From positions 62,001 through 126,000 of the forward strand of contig OZ025713.1 of NCBI GenBank assembly GCA_964019335.1: DNA of 64,000 nt. The letters run 5' to 3'. The stretch is from Diplonema japonicum (Eukaryota > Euglenozoa > Diplonemea > Diplonemida > Diplonemidae). A program made the position numbers and the translations under genes. Below, one piece after another: positions 10,301 through 21,561 of this stretch (positions within the stretch are counted from its first letter, which is position 1; every line of letters begins with the position of its first letter). The notes below the pieces were generated by a model, which did not search any database, was not told where the DNA came from, and saw nothing but the letters and a program-made list of their open reading frames with translations.

Positions 10301-12199
10301 GAGATGGGGTCAGAGGGCTTCACCACACCTTCCTCGAAAGCAATAGCAGTGAGCATCCCTGACATGATCTTGGTCATCCCACCCATGCGGTAGATCGTAG
10401 AGGTCGAAACCTTCTTCCCCTTCGATGCGAACCCTGCCCCGAAGGCCTGTTGCTCACCTGTTTTCGCGTTCCCGACCACCAGCTTCACCCCCCTGTCGTT
10501 GTTGGCCTTCGACCAGTCATCGAACTCCTTCTGGATCTCAGCCACAACAGAGGAATCGAAGCTCACCGGGGAGGGGGGAACAGAGAGAACTGCCTGTGCC
10601 TCACCTTGCATAAGGGTTGCGACCCACCTGTTGAAGTTCTTCTTCACGAAAATCGCTCCGAGCTGCTTGCTGCCGCTCTGTGCCAGGACAGTGTTCTCCC
10701 CTCCCACTCCGTACAGCCCGCTCTCGACGTCGAACTGTGGTGTGTGTGGTGGAAATTCAAGGTGGAAAATGGATGGAAGAAAAGACAAAAGAGGGAGAAA
10801 AAGACTTGATCACACACCTTAAACATGGTCCCGAAGCTCCCTGTCCACTGGCCAACAGACGTGCTCGACTCCGAGAAGTAAGGGAAGGAAGGTGCCCCAG
10901 ACATGTCGTTCTGCGAGCCCTCACGACGCCCGGAGAAGCCCCACCTGAGGGGAAGAAAGAAATGGAAGTATATGGTTTGACTAAAGAAATCACACACCTC
11001 CACTCGCTCTGCTTGGAGAAGTCCCCTGCTGTGTCCATGTACCTGAAGGGAGGGAGGAAGCCCATCCCTTCATCTTCCCTCACAGTTGGTGACATGAACC
11101 TCTTCCACGTCGTCTCGCACGCCACCTCTGCCCCGTTGCTGCCGGTCCCCTTTTGCACCACTGCCTGAAGGAACTTCGCGAAGTCCTCGAAGGTCATCAT
11201 GGCCCCTTCCCCGAAGCCAGACACACCAGGGTACGCCGCGTCACCAGACACCTCGAACGGGAACTCCCCCATCAGGTTCCACATGGAGGCGTCCCATGTC
11301 GACACATCGCTTGCCCACATGTTTTGTCCAGCCCGCATCCCTGCAGGGACTGTCCCGCTGGGGAACGATGCCGCAGGAGGGACCTTGAAGAACAGGTCCG
11401 CCACGTCCCCTTTCGGTGAGGTCCCTGTGCGGAGCCAGCTCATGAAGGCACTGTCCATCCCGAGCTTGTTCCACACCTTCTCCCTCATCAGGGTCTCAGC
11501 ATCCTTGTTGTACGCCTTCGCAAGGGCCATCCCGATCACGTCGTAGTCGTAGCCATAGTAGGACCTCTCACCTGGCTGCGAGATCAGAGGGATCTTCGGC
11601 CTGCACCCGAGCCAGTCGGCCGCCCTCACGAGCTTCCCACCGTTTGCTGTTGTCATCGCACCAGAACACTTGTCAGAAGCAAGCTTGGGAAGGACACCGT
11701 CAGCAGGTGATATCGTTGCAGCATCCTTCAAGGTTCCCATCCCGAACTGGGAGTTGCTGAAGCCACACTTCATCCCAAGACAGTCCCAGAAGGTGAGCTC
11801 CCTCTTCAATGGCTTCTCGACAGTTGCCCCGTTCACAGAAGAGACAGCAGTGAGCTTGGAGGCGGCCAGTTCAGGGATGAACTTCGAGATGGGGTCAGAG
11901 GGCTTCACCACACCTTCCTCAAAGGCAATAGCAGTGAGCATCCCTGACATGATCTTGGTCATCCCACCCATGCGGTAGATCGTCGATGGGGACACCTTCT
12001 TCCCCTTCGATGCGAACCCTGCCTCGAATGTCTGTTGCTCACCCGTCTTCGCGTTCCCGACGATGAGCTTCACCCCCCTGTCGTTGTTGGCCTTCGACCA
12101 GTCGTCGAACTCCTTCTGGATCGCTGCGATCTTGCTGGTGTCGAAGGACTGCCCTGCAGCCAGCGCCGCAAGAGCAAGCCATATGAAGGCTCGTTGCAT
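7363..12199 (-). CDS. Triple pseudo-beta-lactamase surface protein, copy B (complete)
   Basis: Exons 12199-10998, 10944-10818 and 10734-7363 (introns 10997-10945 and 10817-10735, GT-AG) give 1566 aa. The order is: signal peptide (1-17), three beta-lactamase/PBP-like domains (about 17-490, 500-975 and 985-1425), a TM segment (about 1443-1467, MYLLPILLSVAAVFCA...) and a 99-residue cytoplasmic tail rich in Ser, Thr and Pro. All three domains carry GGMTK instead of the catalytic SxxK, while the Lys and the Tyr of the second motif (SYYGYDYD) remain. This suggests a type I surface protein with inactive enzyme domains used for binding. Only domain 1 contains the extra loop around PAASFPSGTVPAG; domains 2 and 3 have a shorter FGNQWASDV link. 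The domains are nearly identical in DNA over long stretches, a sign of gene conversion. Confidence 0.88.
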
Positions 12200-13162
12200 G
12201 TGGAAAGAAAAAAAAAGAAAACACCTAAGAAGTTGAATGGATGAAGAAGAAACATACAGAAAAAAAAAACCACCCCCTGGTAGCCCAGGTCAATTATTTG
12301 CAGGTAACAGGGTAGATTTCGAGAGAGGTAAACGGCCCATACGTTGCAAAAGGGGATGGAAAAGAAAAAAAGAAATGAATTTAAGCAAGGTGGGAGAAGG
12401 GAGGACAAACAAAAAAAGAAACAAAAAAAAAAACCAAACAAACTTATTTATTTTGGAAAAAGAAAGGGAAAAAAAACCTTTTTTTTGAATATCGGTATCA
12501 CAAAATTAAAAAAGAAAAGGGTCAAAATCAATAACACCGGAAATCACTAAACCATGAGAGAGAATGTATCACGAATTGCTCTCACAGAAAGCGAAAAAAA
12601 AAAAATAAAAATAAAAAAAGTGACCCCTTCTAAAAATCTTGCGATAAGATTCAACTGACTGTTGCCGTGATACCAAAACAAAATAGCTTGTAAAGGGAGA
12701 AAAAAAGAAAAGAAAAAAAAAGAAAAAGAAAAAAGAAGCCCTCCTAGCTGATTGACTCCGACTTTCCTTACGGCAGAGCACGGTAGGATGCAACAAACAA
12801 AAAGAATTCTGAATTCTCAAAATGTTCACCACCTGCAAGAGAAAGAATAAAAAAGCTGCTTTTTTAAAAGGCATGCATAGTGGTATTAAACCAGGTTTAC
12901 CCCCCAGTGAGTTGGGGGTGCATCGGCCCCTTTACCGCAACCTCTTCATCTTTCTTCTTTTTTTATAATTGCCGGGGGGGCGGGCTTTCAAAGTGTGGAA
13001 GAAAAAGAGAAAAAAATAAAGTACTGGTCTTCACTTTATACCACGCAGGGTGGCATAACGGACCCCCCCCTTAGGAGTTTTGCACCTTGTGATGTCTTCT
13101 ACCCGGCTCTCTCGCCAAAAAAAAAAATTGTTGGTGAACCCTACAGAATGTGTTACATAATG

Positions 13163-13195
<33 letters not shown>

Positions 13196-13204
13196 AATTG
13201 GCCA

Positions 13205-13295
13205 GTGTTTGTACCGGGTAAAATCTGTCAACCCGAAACACGTTGCCAACATTCCCTTTTTGTATAGTCTTGAACGAGTCAAAGACGTCGTTCTT

Positions 13296-13330
<35 letters not shown>
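13205..13330 (+). repeat. A-tailed SINE-like repeat (family E)
   Basis: The sequence tgtttgtaccgggtaaaatc ... cgttgccaac ... tcaaagacgtcgttcttgc runs straight into a long poly-A tail. Related copies lie at 34283-34390 and 56645-56797, with a fragment at 34184-34210. Confidence 0.6.
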
Positions 13331-13332
<2 letters not shown>

Positions 13333-14137
13333 CATACTGTAAAACGAAAAAACTCCGAGTTTTCTTGGCGTCCGGGGGTTTTTCAGTCCGGGAATTTTCT
13401 AAAAACAAAAAGGAAGAGACAAGCTTCGTAACCCAGATACCGTAGTGTATCATAATTAGCCCAATGATAGTGCGAGCATTCGGAAGAGGTGGGCGCGGGT
13501 GCTTGACCCCAACGGCAAATATTCCAGACCAATTCCGGCCTTACTTTTATGGGTGTCGATTATGGACCTGAAAAGGTGTAAAAAAGCTTCCTCCCGGGAG
13601 TCTTTCCGACATTATTTGTTTTACAGTATTTTGTTCTTTTTCTTTTTTTTTCTTTTTCTTCTTTCCATTTTTATCTGTTATTCTTCCACTGGCACACCGT
13701 CACCCATACTTTTAATAAAAAGATGTTTCGGCAGACAGAGGAATAAACATAAGAGAAGTTTAACAAACAAAAAAAAAGGAGTTAGGGGCTTTTTTAAAAA
13801 AAAAAGAGGGTGAAACAGTGTTCTATTTTCTAACTCGGGTGAGTTAAACTATGGCCTCATTTGGCGGTAAGCATGTTGGTTTTTTCTTCTTTCTTTCTTT
13901 TCTTTTCTTAACATCCTTTGGTCACGGCTAAAGGCGCAAAAAAAAAGAAAAAAAGAAAAGAATTACTGCAACCTTTGCGCAGCAGCACACAACCTTTTGA
14001 CGCATAAGGAATATTTTCCCTTTCCTTTTTTCTTTTCTCTTTTTGACTTATGTCGTATGACAAAATGGTTTTAACATTTTTCTTGCATAATGGTAACAAA
14101 ATTGTGGGTAAAAGAACAAGTGATAATAAAAAAAAAA

Positions 14138-14181
14138 GATGTCTTTGAAGGGAACCTGCAGTATGTGACAGGATCGCCTAA
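14138..14181 (-). repeat. Orphan RT1-type 3' tail
   Basis: Carries gatgtctttgaagggaacct and ends gatcgccta, 44 bp, preceded by an A run. It abuts the left arm of the 14180/14376 inverted repeat. Confidence 0.6.
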
Positions 14182-14204
14182 CCAGGAGAACAAGATGAAG
14201 AGAG

Positions 14205-14258
<54 letters not shown>

Positions 14259-14376
14259 AAGAACTTTACCCACATCGTAAGAGTAGCCCACTTGCAAGAT
14301 ACTTCATTTCCCTTCCTTCCTTTCTTTTTTTTTTTTTTTTTTTTTTTTTTTCTCTCTTCATCTTGTTCTCCTGGTT
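14180..14376. repeat. Perfect 27-bp inverted repeat overlapping a gene end
   Basis: 14180-14206 (aaccaggagaacaagatgaa...) is the exact reverse complement of 14350-14376, and the arms extend into matching poly-A and poly-T. The right arm contains the last codons and stop of the small gene at 14358-14585, so the left arm is an inverted copy of that gene's 3' end. Confidence 0.8.
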
Positions 14377-14585
14377 TCCGAGGACAGTAAAAGCACGCCA
14401 GTACCAGAAATAGTTGCCACTAGCACCGCACCCATAGCTGAAGCTCCTAGCGCTAGGAGAAGGCTGTTCTGTTGATCACATGGCACTTTCTCCTCTAGCA
14501 CATGTGCTGCTGTGTTATTCCCGGTCGTTGCCGTCCGTGCTACCGCCAGAATAGCGAAAGACAGCATAAGGATCACTCTCAGCAT
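14358..14585 (-). CDS. Small signal-peptide/TM protein
   Basis: 75 aa from the ATG at 14585. It has an N-terminal signal peptide (MLRVILMLSFAILAVA), a short ectodomain (TATTGNNTAAHVLEEKVPC), a TM helix (LLLALGASAMGAVLVATISG) and a brief basic end (SSETRRTR). Upstream, a poly-C tract followed by ACAG (AG near 14631) resembles a splice acceptor about 45 nt before the ATG. No family is recognised. It sits between copies B and C of the triple-domain gene and has the same topology as their ends, so it may be a relic of a collapsed copy or an independent small membrane protein. Its 3' end is mirrored in the inverted repeat. Confidence 0.5.
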   Translation of the reverse strand: MLRVILMLSFAILAVARTATTGNNTAAHVLEEKVPCDQQNSLLLALGASAMGAVLVATISGTGVLLLSSETRRTR

Positions 14586-15105
14586 TTTTTTTTTGTTTTT
14601 TTTGTTGTTGTTGTTGTTGTTATATATCTGTGGGGGGGGGGGGGGGGGAATATCATTTTTCGTTGTTAAAGTAGTTCGGTTTTCCGAAATATAAAAAAAA
14701 AAAGAAAAAAAAAGAAAAAAAAACCAAGAGATAGAGGTAAAAACAGGGGGTGTAAAAAAAAAAGCCAACATTTGAACGAAACTTTCTTTATTCTTTTTCT
14801 TTCTTTTTTCGCGGTTATCCGGAATGTTGGTGTTGTTAGATGGAAAAAGATAGCTCTTGAAAAGAGAGGCAGTTTCTGAGACTGGGGGCTTTTCTTAACG
14901 CAATCACAAATTAACGACATGCGCCTTTACCTGTGGAACAAAGCTGCTTCCTTGTCGGTAGGTAAAGTGATTTCTTTTTTCTTACAGCGTAGAATTGTAA
15001 TCACAGGAGTTTTTTGATCTTTGTTTGTTTTGTGGCACACACAAAAGAAGAACCTTTTTTATCATGAGAGGGAGGTATAAAAAGAGATTATTATTGTAAG
15101 CGGAT

Positions 15106-15140
<35 letters not shown>

Positions 15141-15502
15141 GGAACTAGCCGTTGGTAGTACGTTCTGGGGTATAAAAAGCTGGAGAGAAGTTTTAATTAA
15201 AAACCCGTAAAAAAAACATATGTTTCCATTACTTACTGTATATTTCTTTCTTTTTTTTTTTCCTTCTTTTTCCCCCCGGGGGTTATCGCCACAGCAAAAA
15301 GAAGAAAGAACGAAAAAACAAAAAAATAATTCTTTATGACTATATGTCTTTGTTGTTCGCACGAGCAAAAAAAGGTTTTTTAAAAAGCTGCGAAAGTTTT
15401 TTGCTCGGCACAAGTTGCATATAGTTATAAAATCATTTTTTTGAAAGATAAATATTTGTAACAAAAAAAAAAAAAAAAAAAAAAAAAAACAATTACCCTC
15501 CC
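14586..15502. other. Intergenic region with a foldback-type repeat
   Basis: No gene seen. It contains homopolymers, a fragment resembling the family E SINE near 15150-15200, and the hairpin-forming repeat at 15341-15462. Confidence 0.5.
15341..15462 (+). repeat. Hairpin-forming A-tailed repeat (family F)
   Basis: About 120 bp: tatgtctttgttgttcgcac followed by GAGCAAAAAAAGG, a spacer, then TTTTTTGCTCGGCAC. The two GAGC/GCTC parts pair as a hairpin. It ends tatttgtaac plus poly-A. Copies lie at 22831-22970 and 24126-24247. Confidence 0.65.
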
Positions 15503-18500
15503 TTAAACAACTTTGATTACCTCTAACTCGTCACAAAACGGAGAGCCACTGTTACCATAAGGCTTCGCAGCGGTTATGTTCACCCCTCTACAAGATGGGG
15601 TATCAAAGGGAGGCGTGCTTGGTGGAGTAGCAAACGGGTGGTGGTCCAACCTACCTGAAGCATTCTCTGCCTCATCGTCAGGTCTACCTTTATCCTCGAA
15701 GTTTTGTAAAGTTGCAGGAGACTGCTGCCCTAGTTCAGATTCGGTGGGAGGCATCATTCTCAATAAAGATTTGTTTCTATTCATATAAAAGAGACCCACT
15801 CCAACTACCGCACCAAGTACAATAGCACCTGCACTTGAAGCAAGAATAGTGATTAGCATTTTTTCTTGGTTAGAATTCCCAGTGGATTTGTTATCTCTGG
15901 AGACAAAACTTACGTTTCCGCACTCGAGCATCGCCTTCCACCTCTGCAGGTTGTCCTCGACGAAGCGCCTTCCCAGCTGTTCATGCCCTGACAGCTCGCT
16001 CACCGTGTTCTCACCGCCCACGCTGTACATACCTGTTTCCGTGTCGAAGCTGAAGATCGTCCCGAAGCTCCCGAACCACCTACCTTCCTTGTTCTTCTCC
16101 TCGTACCCCCACTTCCATGTTCCCTCACCTGTGAACCTTCCTGACCCGAAGTATCTTGCTGTTGGGAGGAACCCGACACCTTCTCCTTCTCCAACAGTTG
16201 CCGACATGAACTTCCCTATCATCGTCTCCCCGAGTACTTGGTTCCCGTTCCCACCGCTGCCCTTTCGCACCACTGCCTGAAGGAACTTCGCGAAGTCTTC
16301 GAAGGTCATCATGGCCCCTTCCCCGAAGCCAGACACACCAGGGTACGCCGCGTCACCAGACACCTCGAACGGGAACTCCCCCATCAGGTTCCACATGGAG
16401 GCGTCCCATGTCGACACATCGCTTGCCCACTGGTTCCCGAAGAAGATCTCCGCCACGTCCCCTTTCGGTGAGGTCCCAGTGCGGAGCCAGCTCATGAAGG
16501 CACTGTCCATCCCGAGCTTGCTCCACACCTTCTCCCTCATCAGGGTCTCAGCATCCTTGTTGTACGCCTTCGCAAGGGCCATCCCGATCACGTCGTAGTC
16601 GTAGCCGTAGTAGGACCTCTCACCTGGCTGCGAGATCAGAGGGATCTTCGGCCTGCACCCGAGCCAGTCAGCCGCCCTCACAAGCTTCCCACCGTTTGCT
16701 GTTGTCATCGCACCAGAACACTTGTCAGAAGCAAGCTTGGGAAGGACACCGTCAGCAGGGGATATCGTTGCAGCATCCTTCAAGGTTCCCATCCCGAACT
16801 GGGAGTTGCTGAAGCCACACTTCATCCCAAGACAGTCCCAGAAGGTGAGCTCCCTCTCAACAGGTACCGTCACAGTGGTCTCGTTCACAATATCAACAGC
16901 AGTGAGCTTGGAGGCGGCCAGTTCAGGGATGAACTTCGAGATGGGGTCAGAGGGCTTCACCACACCTTCCTCGAAGGCAATAGCAGTGAGCATCCCTGAC
17001 ATGATCTTGGTCATCCCACCCATGCGGTAGATCGTCGATGGGGACACCTTCTTCCCCTTCGATGCGAACCCTGTGGCAAATGCTGCCTGCTTCCCACTTT
17101 TAGCATTGCCAAGAATAAGCTTCACCCCCCTGTCGTTGTTGGCCTTCGACCAGTCGTCGAACTCCTTCTGGATCTTCTGCACTGTCTCTGTCTTGTACAC
17201 GGGCCTGGGTGTCGGGAGGGGATCAGCAGAAGCCCCCTTTGCAAGGCGCGACATCCACCTGTTGAAGTTCTTCTTCACGAAGTCCGCACCCGCCTGCTCC
17301 ACACCGCTCTGCGCCAGGACAGTGTTCTCCCCTCCAACTCCGTACAGCCCGCTCTCAACGTCGAACTTGAACACCGTCCCGAACGCACCTTCCCACTGCC
17401 CGCCAAGCTCGCCCCCTTCGTTGAAGTAGCTCCTGCTGGGAAGGCCATCCTTCGACTCCAGTCGCTCTTCCTTCTTCCCTGCGAAGCCCCACTTCCAGGT
17501 GCTCTGGTCGGAGAAGCTGCCTGTCCCGTCCACGTAGCGCCCTGCAGGGACGAACCCCATCCCTTCGTCGCTGTTCACAGTCGGTGACATGAACCACTTC
17601 CACACCGTCTCCCCGAGTACTCGGTTCCCGTTCCCACCGCTGCCCTTTCGCACCACCGCCTGAAGGAACTTCGCGAAGTCCTCGAAGGTCATCATGGCCC
17701 CTTCCCCGAAGCCAGACACACCAGGGTACGCCGCGTCACCAGACACCTCGAACGGGAACTCCCCCATCAGGTTCCACATGGAGGCGTCCCATGTCGACAC
17801 ATCGCTTGCCCACTGGTTCCCGAAGAAGATCTCCGCCACGTCCCCTTTCGGTGAGGTCCCAGTGCGGAGCCAGCTCATGAAGGCACTGTCCATCCCGAGC
17901 TTGCTCCACACCTTCTCCCTCATCAGGGTCTCAGCATCCTTGTTGTACGCCTTCGCAAGGGCCATCCCGATCACGTCGTAGTCGTAGCCATAGTAGGACC
18001 TCTCACCTGGCTGCGAGATCAGAGGGATCTTCGGCCTGCACCCGAGCCAGTCAGCCGCCCTCACGAGCTTCCCACCGTTTGCTGTTGTCATCGCACCAGA
18101 ACACTTGTCAGAAGCAAGCTTGGGAAGGACACCGTCAGCAGGGGATATCGTTGCAGCATCCTTCAAGGTTCCCATCCCGAACTGGGAGTTGCTGAAGCCA
18201 CACTTCATCCCAAGACAGTCCCAGAAGGTGAGCTCCCTCTCAACAGGTGTCGTCACAGTGGTCCCGTTCACAGAAGAGACAGCAGTGAGCTTGGAGGCGG
18301 CCAGTTCAGGGATGAACTTCGAGATGGGGTCAGAGGGCTTCACCACACCTTCCTCAAAGGCAATAGCAGTGAGCATCCCTGACATGATCTTGGTCATCCC
18401 ACCCATGCGGTAGATCGTAGACGTCGACACCTTCTTCCCCTTCGATGCGAACCCTGCCCCGAAGGCCTGTTGCTCACCTGTTTTCGCGTTCCCGACCACC

Positions 18501-20214
18501 AGCTTCACCCCCCTGTCGTTGTTGGCCTTCGACCAGTCGTCGAATTCCTTCTGGATCTCAGCCACAACAGAGGAATCGAAGCTCACCGGGGAGGGGGGAA
18601 CAGAGAGAACTGCCTGTGCCTCACCTTGCATAAGGGTTGCGACCCACCTGTTGAAGTTCTTCTTCACGAAAATCGCTCCGAGCTGCTTGCTGCCGCTCTG
18701 TGCCAGGACAGTGTTCTCCCCTCCCACTCCGTACAGCCCGCTCTCGACGTCGAACTGTGGTGTGTGTGGTGGAAATTTAAGGTGGAAAATGGATGGAAGA
18801 AAAGACAAAAGAGGGAAAAAGACTTGATCACACACCTTAAACATGGTCCCGAAGCTCCCTGTCCACTGGCCAACAGACGTGCTCGACTCCGAGTAAGGGA
18901 AGGAAGGTGCCCCAGACATGTCGTTCTGCGAGCCCTCACGACGCCCGGAGAAGCCCCACCTGAGGGGAAGAAAGAAATGGAAGTTTATGGTTTGACTAAA
19001 GAAATCACACACCTCCACTCGCTCTGCTTGGAGAAGTCCCCTGCTGTGTCCATGTACCTGAAGGGAGGGAGGAAGCCCATCCCTTCATCTTCCCTCACAG
19101 TTGGTGACATGAACCTCTTCCACGTCGTCTCGCACGCCACCTCTGCCCCGTTGCTGCCGGTCCCCTTTTGCACCACCGCCTGAAGGAACTTCGCGAAGTC
19201 CTCGAAGGTCATCATGGCCCCTTCCCCGAAGCCAGACACACCAGGGTACGCCGCGTCACCAGACACCTCGAACGGGAACTCCCCCATCAGGTTCCACATG
19301 GAGGCGTCCCATGTCGACACATCGCTTGCCCACATGTTCTGTCCAGCCCGCATCCCTGCAGGGACTGTCCCGCTGGGGAACGATGCCGCAGGAGGGACCT
19401 TGAAGAACAGGTCCGCCACGTCCCCTTTCGGTGAGGTCCCTGTGCGGAGCCAGCTCATGAAGGCACTGTCCATCCCGAGCTTGCTCCACACCTTCTCCCT
19501 CATCAGGGTCTCAGCATCCTTGTTGTACGCCTTCGCAAGGGCCATCCCGATCACGTCGTAGTCGTAGCCGTAGTAGGACCTCTCACCTGGCTGCGAGATC
19601 AGAGGGATCTTCGGCCTGCACCCGAGCCAGTCGGCCGCCCTCACGAGCTTCCCACCGTTTGCTGTTGTCATCGCACCAGAACACTTGTCAGAAGCAAGCT
19701 TGGGAAGGACACCGTCAGCAGGTGATATCGTTGCAGCATCCTTCAAGGTTCCCATCCCGAACTGGGAGTTGCTGAAGCCACACTTCATCCCAAGACAGTC
19801 CCAGAAGGTGAGCTCCCTCTCAACAGGTGTCGTCACAGTTGCCCCGTTCACAGAAGAGACAGCAGTGAGCTTGGAGGCGGCCAGTTCAGGGATGAACTTC
19901 GAGATGGGGTCAGAGGGCTTCACCACACCTTCCTCAAAGGCAATAGCAGTGAGCATCCCTGACATGATCTTGGTCATCCCACCCATGCGGTAGATCGTCG
20001 ATGGGGACACCTTCTTCCCCTTCGATGCGAACCCTGCCTCGAATGTCTGCTGCTCACCCGTCTTCGCGTTCCCGACGATGAGCTTCACCCCCCTGTCGTT
20101 GTTGGCCTTCGACCAGTCGTCGAACTCCTTCTGGATCGCCGCGATCTTGCTGGTGTCGAAGGACTGCCCTGCAGCCAGCGCCGCAAGAGCAAGCCATATG
20201 AAGGCTCGTTGCAT
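15503..20214 (-). CDS. Triple pseudo-beta-lactamase surface protein, copy C (complete)
   Basis: Exons 20214-19013, 18959-18836 and 18754-15503 (introns 19012-18960 and 18835-18755) give 1525 aa. Architecture equals copy B: signal peptide, three beta-lactamase/PBP-like domains each with GGMTK in place of SxxK, a TM segment (about 1408-1432, MLITILASSAGAIVLGAVVG) and a 93-residue cytoplasmic tail. The tail and TM have no visible similarity to copy B: the divergence begins abruptly after RWKAMLECGNV near 15915. The tail is acidic and Pro-rich and ends ELEVIKVV. The ectodomain shows only scattered substitutions, for example VDIVNETTVTV replacing VSSVNGATV in domain 3. A pyrimidine-AG acceptor lies 17 nt upstream of the ATG, as in copy A. 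Ligand binding with altered inward signalling is inferred, not shown. Confidence 0.88.
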
Positions 20215-20786
20215 TTTGAAGTTGCTTAATCTGAAAGGGAAATGAGAATTGGTAGGCAATGCTGGCAAGCAATGGAAAGGAAATTGTAGTTTCAGAGTGC
20301 AGGGGAGTGGACTACAGAAGCTACTAACGCAGGAAACCTACCGAAAGAGGAGATCTCTTAGAGAAAAATGTCACACAACTTGTGATCTTCGGTCTCAAGT
20401 CAAAAAAAAGAGAAGATTAAAGAATTTGTTCGGCCACAAAAAGAGCATTTTTTAACCGAGTTGCATAAAAAATATAGACGAAAATAATAAAAAGAAGAGA
20501 GAAAAACGTAATCACAGAAGCACAGTTAGAAGGTTGCGATGTATCACCATGACAGAGAGGCCCCGTCCGGTGATGCTTCGAAAACGAATTTCCAAATAAA
20601 AAGTTGTGGTCCCCACAGGCTAGTCACTGTCAGAGTCCTTGCCGATTTGTTCATCCGGCCATTAAAATGGCTCCTTACCGGTTTTTAAGAGTCATGCTGC
20701 GCTATTTGTTCATCGGAAGAAATATATATAAAAGAGCAAAACGAAAAAGAGAAGCAGTATTGCGAAGCCTGCACCGTGGAAACTAA
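20215..20786. other. Intergenic region, copy of 1915-2520
   Basis: Non-coding. It aligns with 1915-2520 with small indels; sequence from the DUF924 stop through the atgcttcgaaaacgaatttcc block is near identical. It is part of a segmental duplication of at least 3.1 kb (1-3120 with 18301-21386). Confidence 0.65.
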
Positions 20787-21386
20787 CTACTGACCAAAAG
20801 AGGGTGCGCCAGAGGTGAGGTAAGCCTTCTCCTCGGCGGTTGTTGGGCGGCCGATGATTTTATTTCTGTGCGGGAAACGACCAAAGCGCTTCACAATGTC
20901 GTAGTGCTGCACAGCATAGTCGTAGGAGCCATCAAGGGACTTCTTGTGGTCGGGGAAGCGTTCCGCAAGGTTCTTGTAAACAAGCAGGGACTGCTCCTGG
21001 TCGGCAAGGTCCTCGCTGTGCTCCAAGGGGAGGTAGAAGAAGGTGCCGTACACAGCTGGAATCTCGAGGTCCCATCCTTTCTCGATTCCTTCTTTGCAGG
21101 CGGACAATGCCAAGCTGTCCCCAGAGAAGGCCTCTGGTAGCCCCCTGTGCACCACGCGGGTCATCTGGTCGAGCAACAGGATGTACGCCATCATCGACTC
21201 CTTCTCCTTGCGCCACTCCTGAAGCCCGCCTGAAACGGCTTCATCCACCAGCGACTTGAACTCCGTCTTCATGAAGTCGTCGTCCTCCTTGCGGCCGAAG
21301 AACCACAACGCCATGCGGTCCTCCACTGACCACCCGTTCCTCACGGTTCCGAACCAGTAGTCGAGGACAGGCTGGTAGTCACGCAT
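20787..21386 (-). CDS. DUF924 family protein, copy 2
   Basis: 199 aa, with all DUF924 landmarks (DYWFG, LLDQMTR, PLEHSEDLADQEQ, RFGRFPHRN). It differs visibly from copy 1 only near the N-terminus (MRDYQ versus MRKYQ). The sequences upstream of the two start codons diverge at once, so the duplication boundary, or the end of homogenisation, is at the start codon. It lies directly upstream (minus-strand sense) of pseudo-beta-lactamase copy C, as copy 1 does of copy A. Confidence 0.92.
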   Translation of the reverse strand: MRDYQPVLDYWFGTVRNGWSVEDRMALWFFGRKEDDDFMKTEFKSLVDEAVSGGLQEWRKEKESMMAYILLLDQMTRVVHRGLPEAFSGDSLALSACKEGIEKGWDLEIPAVYGTFFYLPLEHSEDLADQEQSLLVYKNLAERFPDHKKSLDGSYDYAVQHYDIVKRFGRFPHRNKIIGRPTTAEEKAYLTSGAPSFGQ

Positions 21387-21561
21387 TGTTTTTCTTTTTT
21401 TCAGATAGGTGAGGGGAAAAAAAAAAAAAAAAAAAAAAACCTTTTTTTCGTTGTTAAAGATGCGGTGCTAGAAAAAATAAAATAAAAAAGAGAAAAAAAA
21501 AAAAAACTGACAGGAACTAAGAAAAAAAAAAAAAAAGAAATATGAGGTAATGTAAATGACC

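Larger units (their letters stand above)
12200..14357. other. Intergenic region with retroposons
   Basis: No supported gene. It holds long poly-A runs (13163-13192, 13298-13330), an A-tailed SINE-like repeat (13205-13330), an orphan RT1-type tail (14138-14181) and the left arm of an inverted repeat (14180). The Lys-rich and Phe-rich open frames here are homopolymer artefacts. Confidence 0.6.

Noticed and set aside
10644-11168. Extra small genes over the introns of the pseudo-beta-lactamase copies
   Set aside because: These frames read through the two GT-AG introns; splicing explains the sequence and matches intronless domains.
13031-13453. Poly-Phe and poly-Lys open frames in spacers
   Set aside because: They are produced by long T or A runs and have no other coding character; many similar frames in the window were discarded.
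15503-19018. Single-exon start at 19018 for copy C
   Set aside because: It begins inside intron 1 and crosses intron 2 only because that intron is 81 nt; copies A and B, with 83 nt, show it is an intron.
1-20214. Antibiotic-resistance beta-lactamase
   Set aside because: The catalytic Ser is absent, the proteins are eukaryotic, spliced and membrane-anchored, and there is no mobile resistance context.
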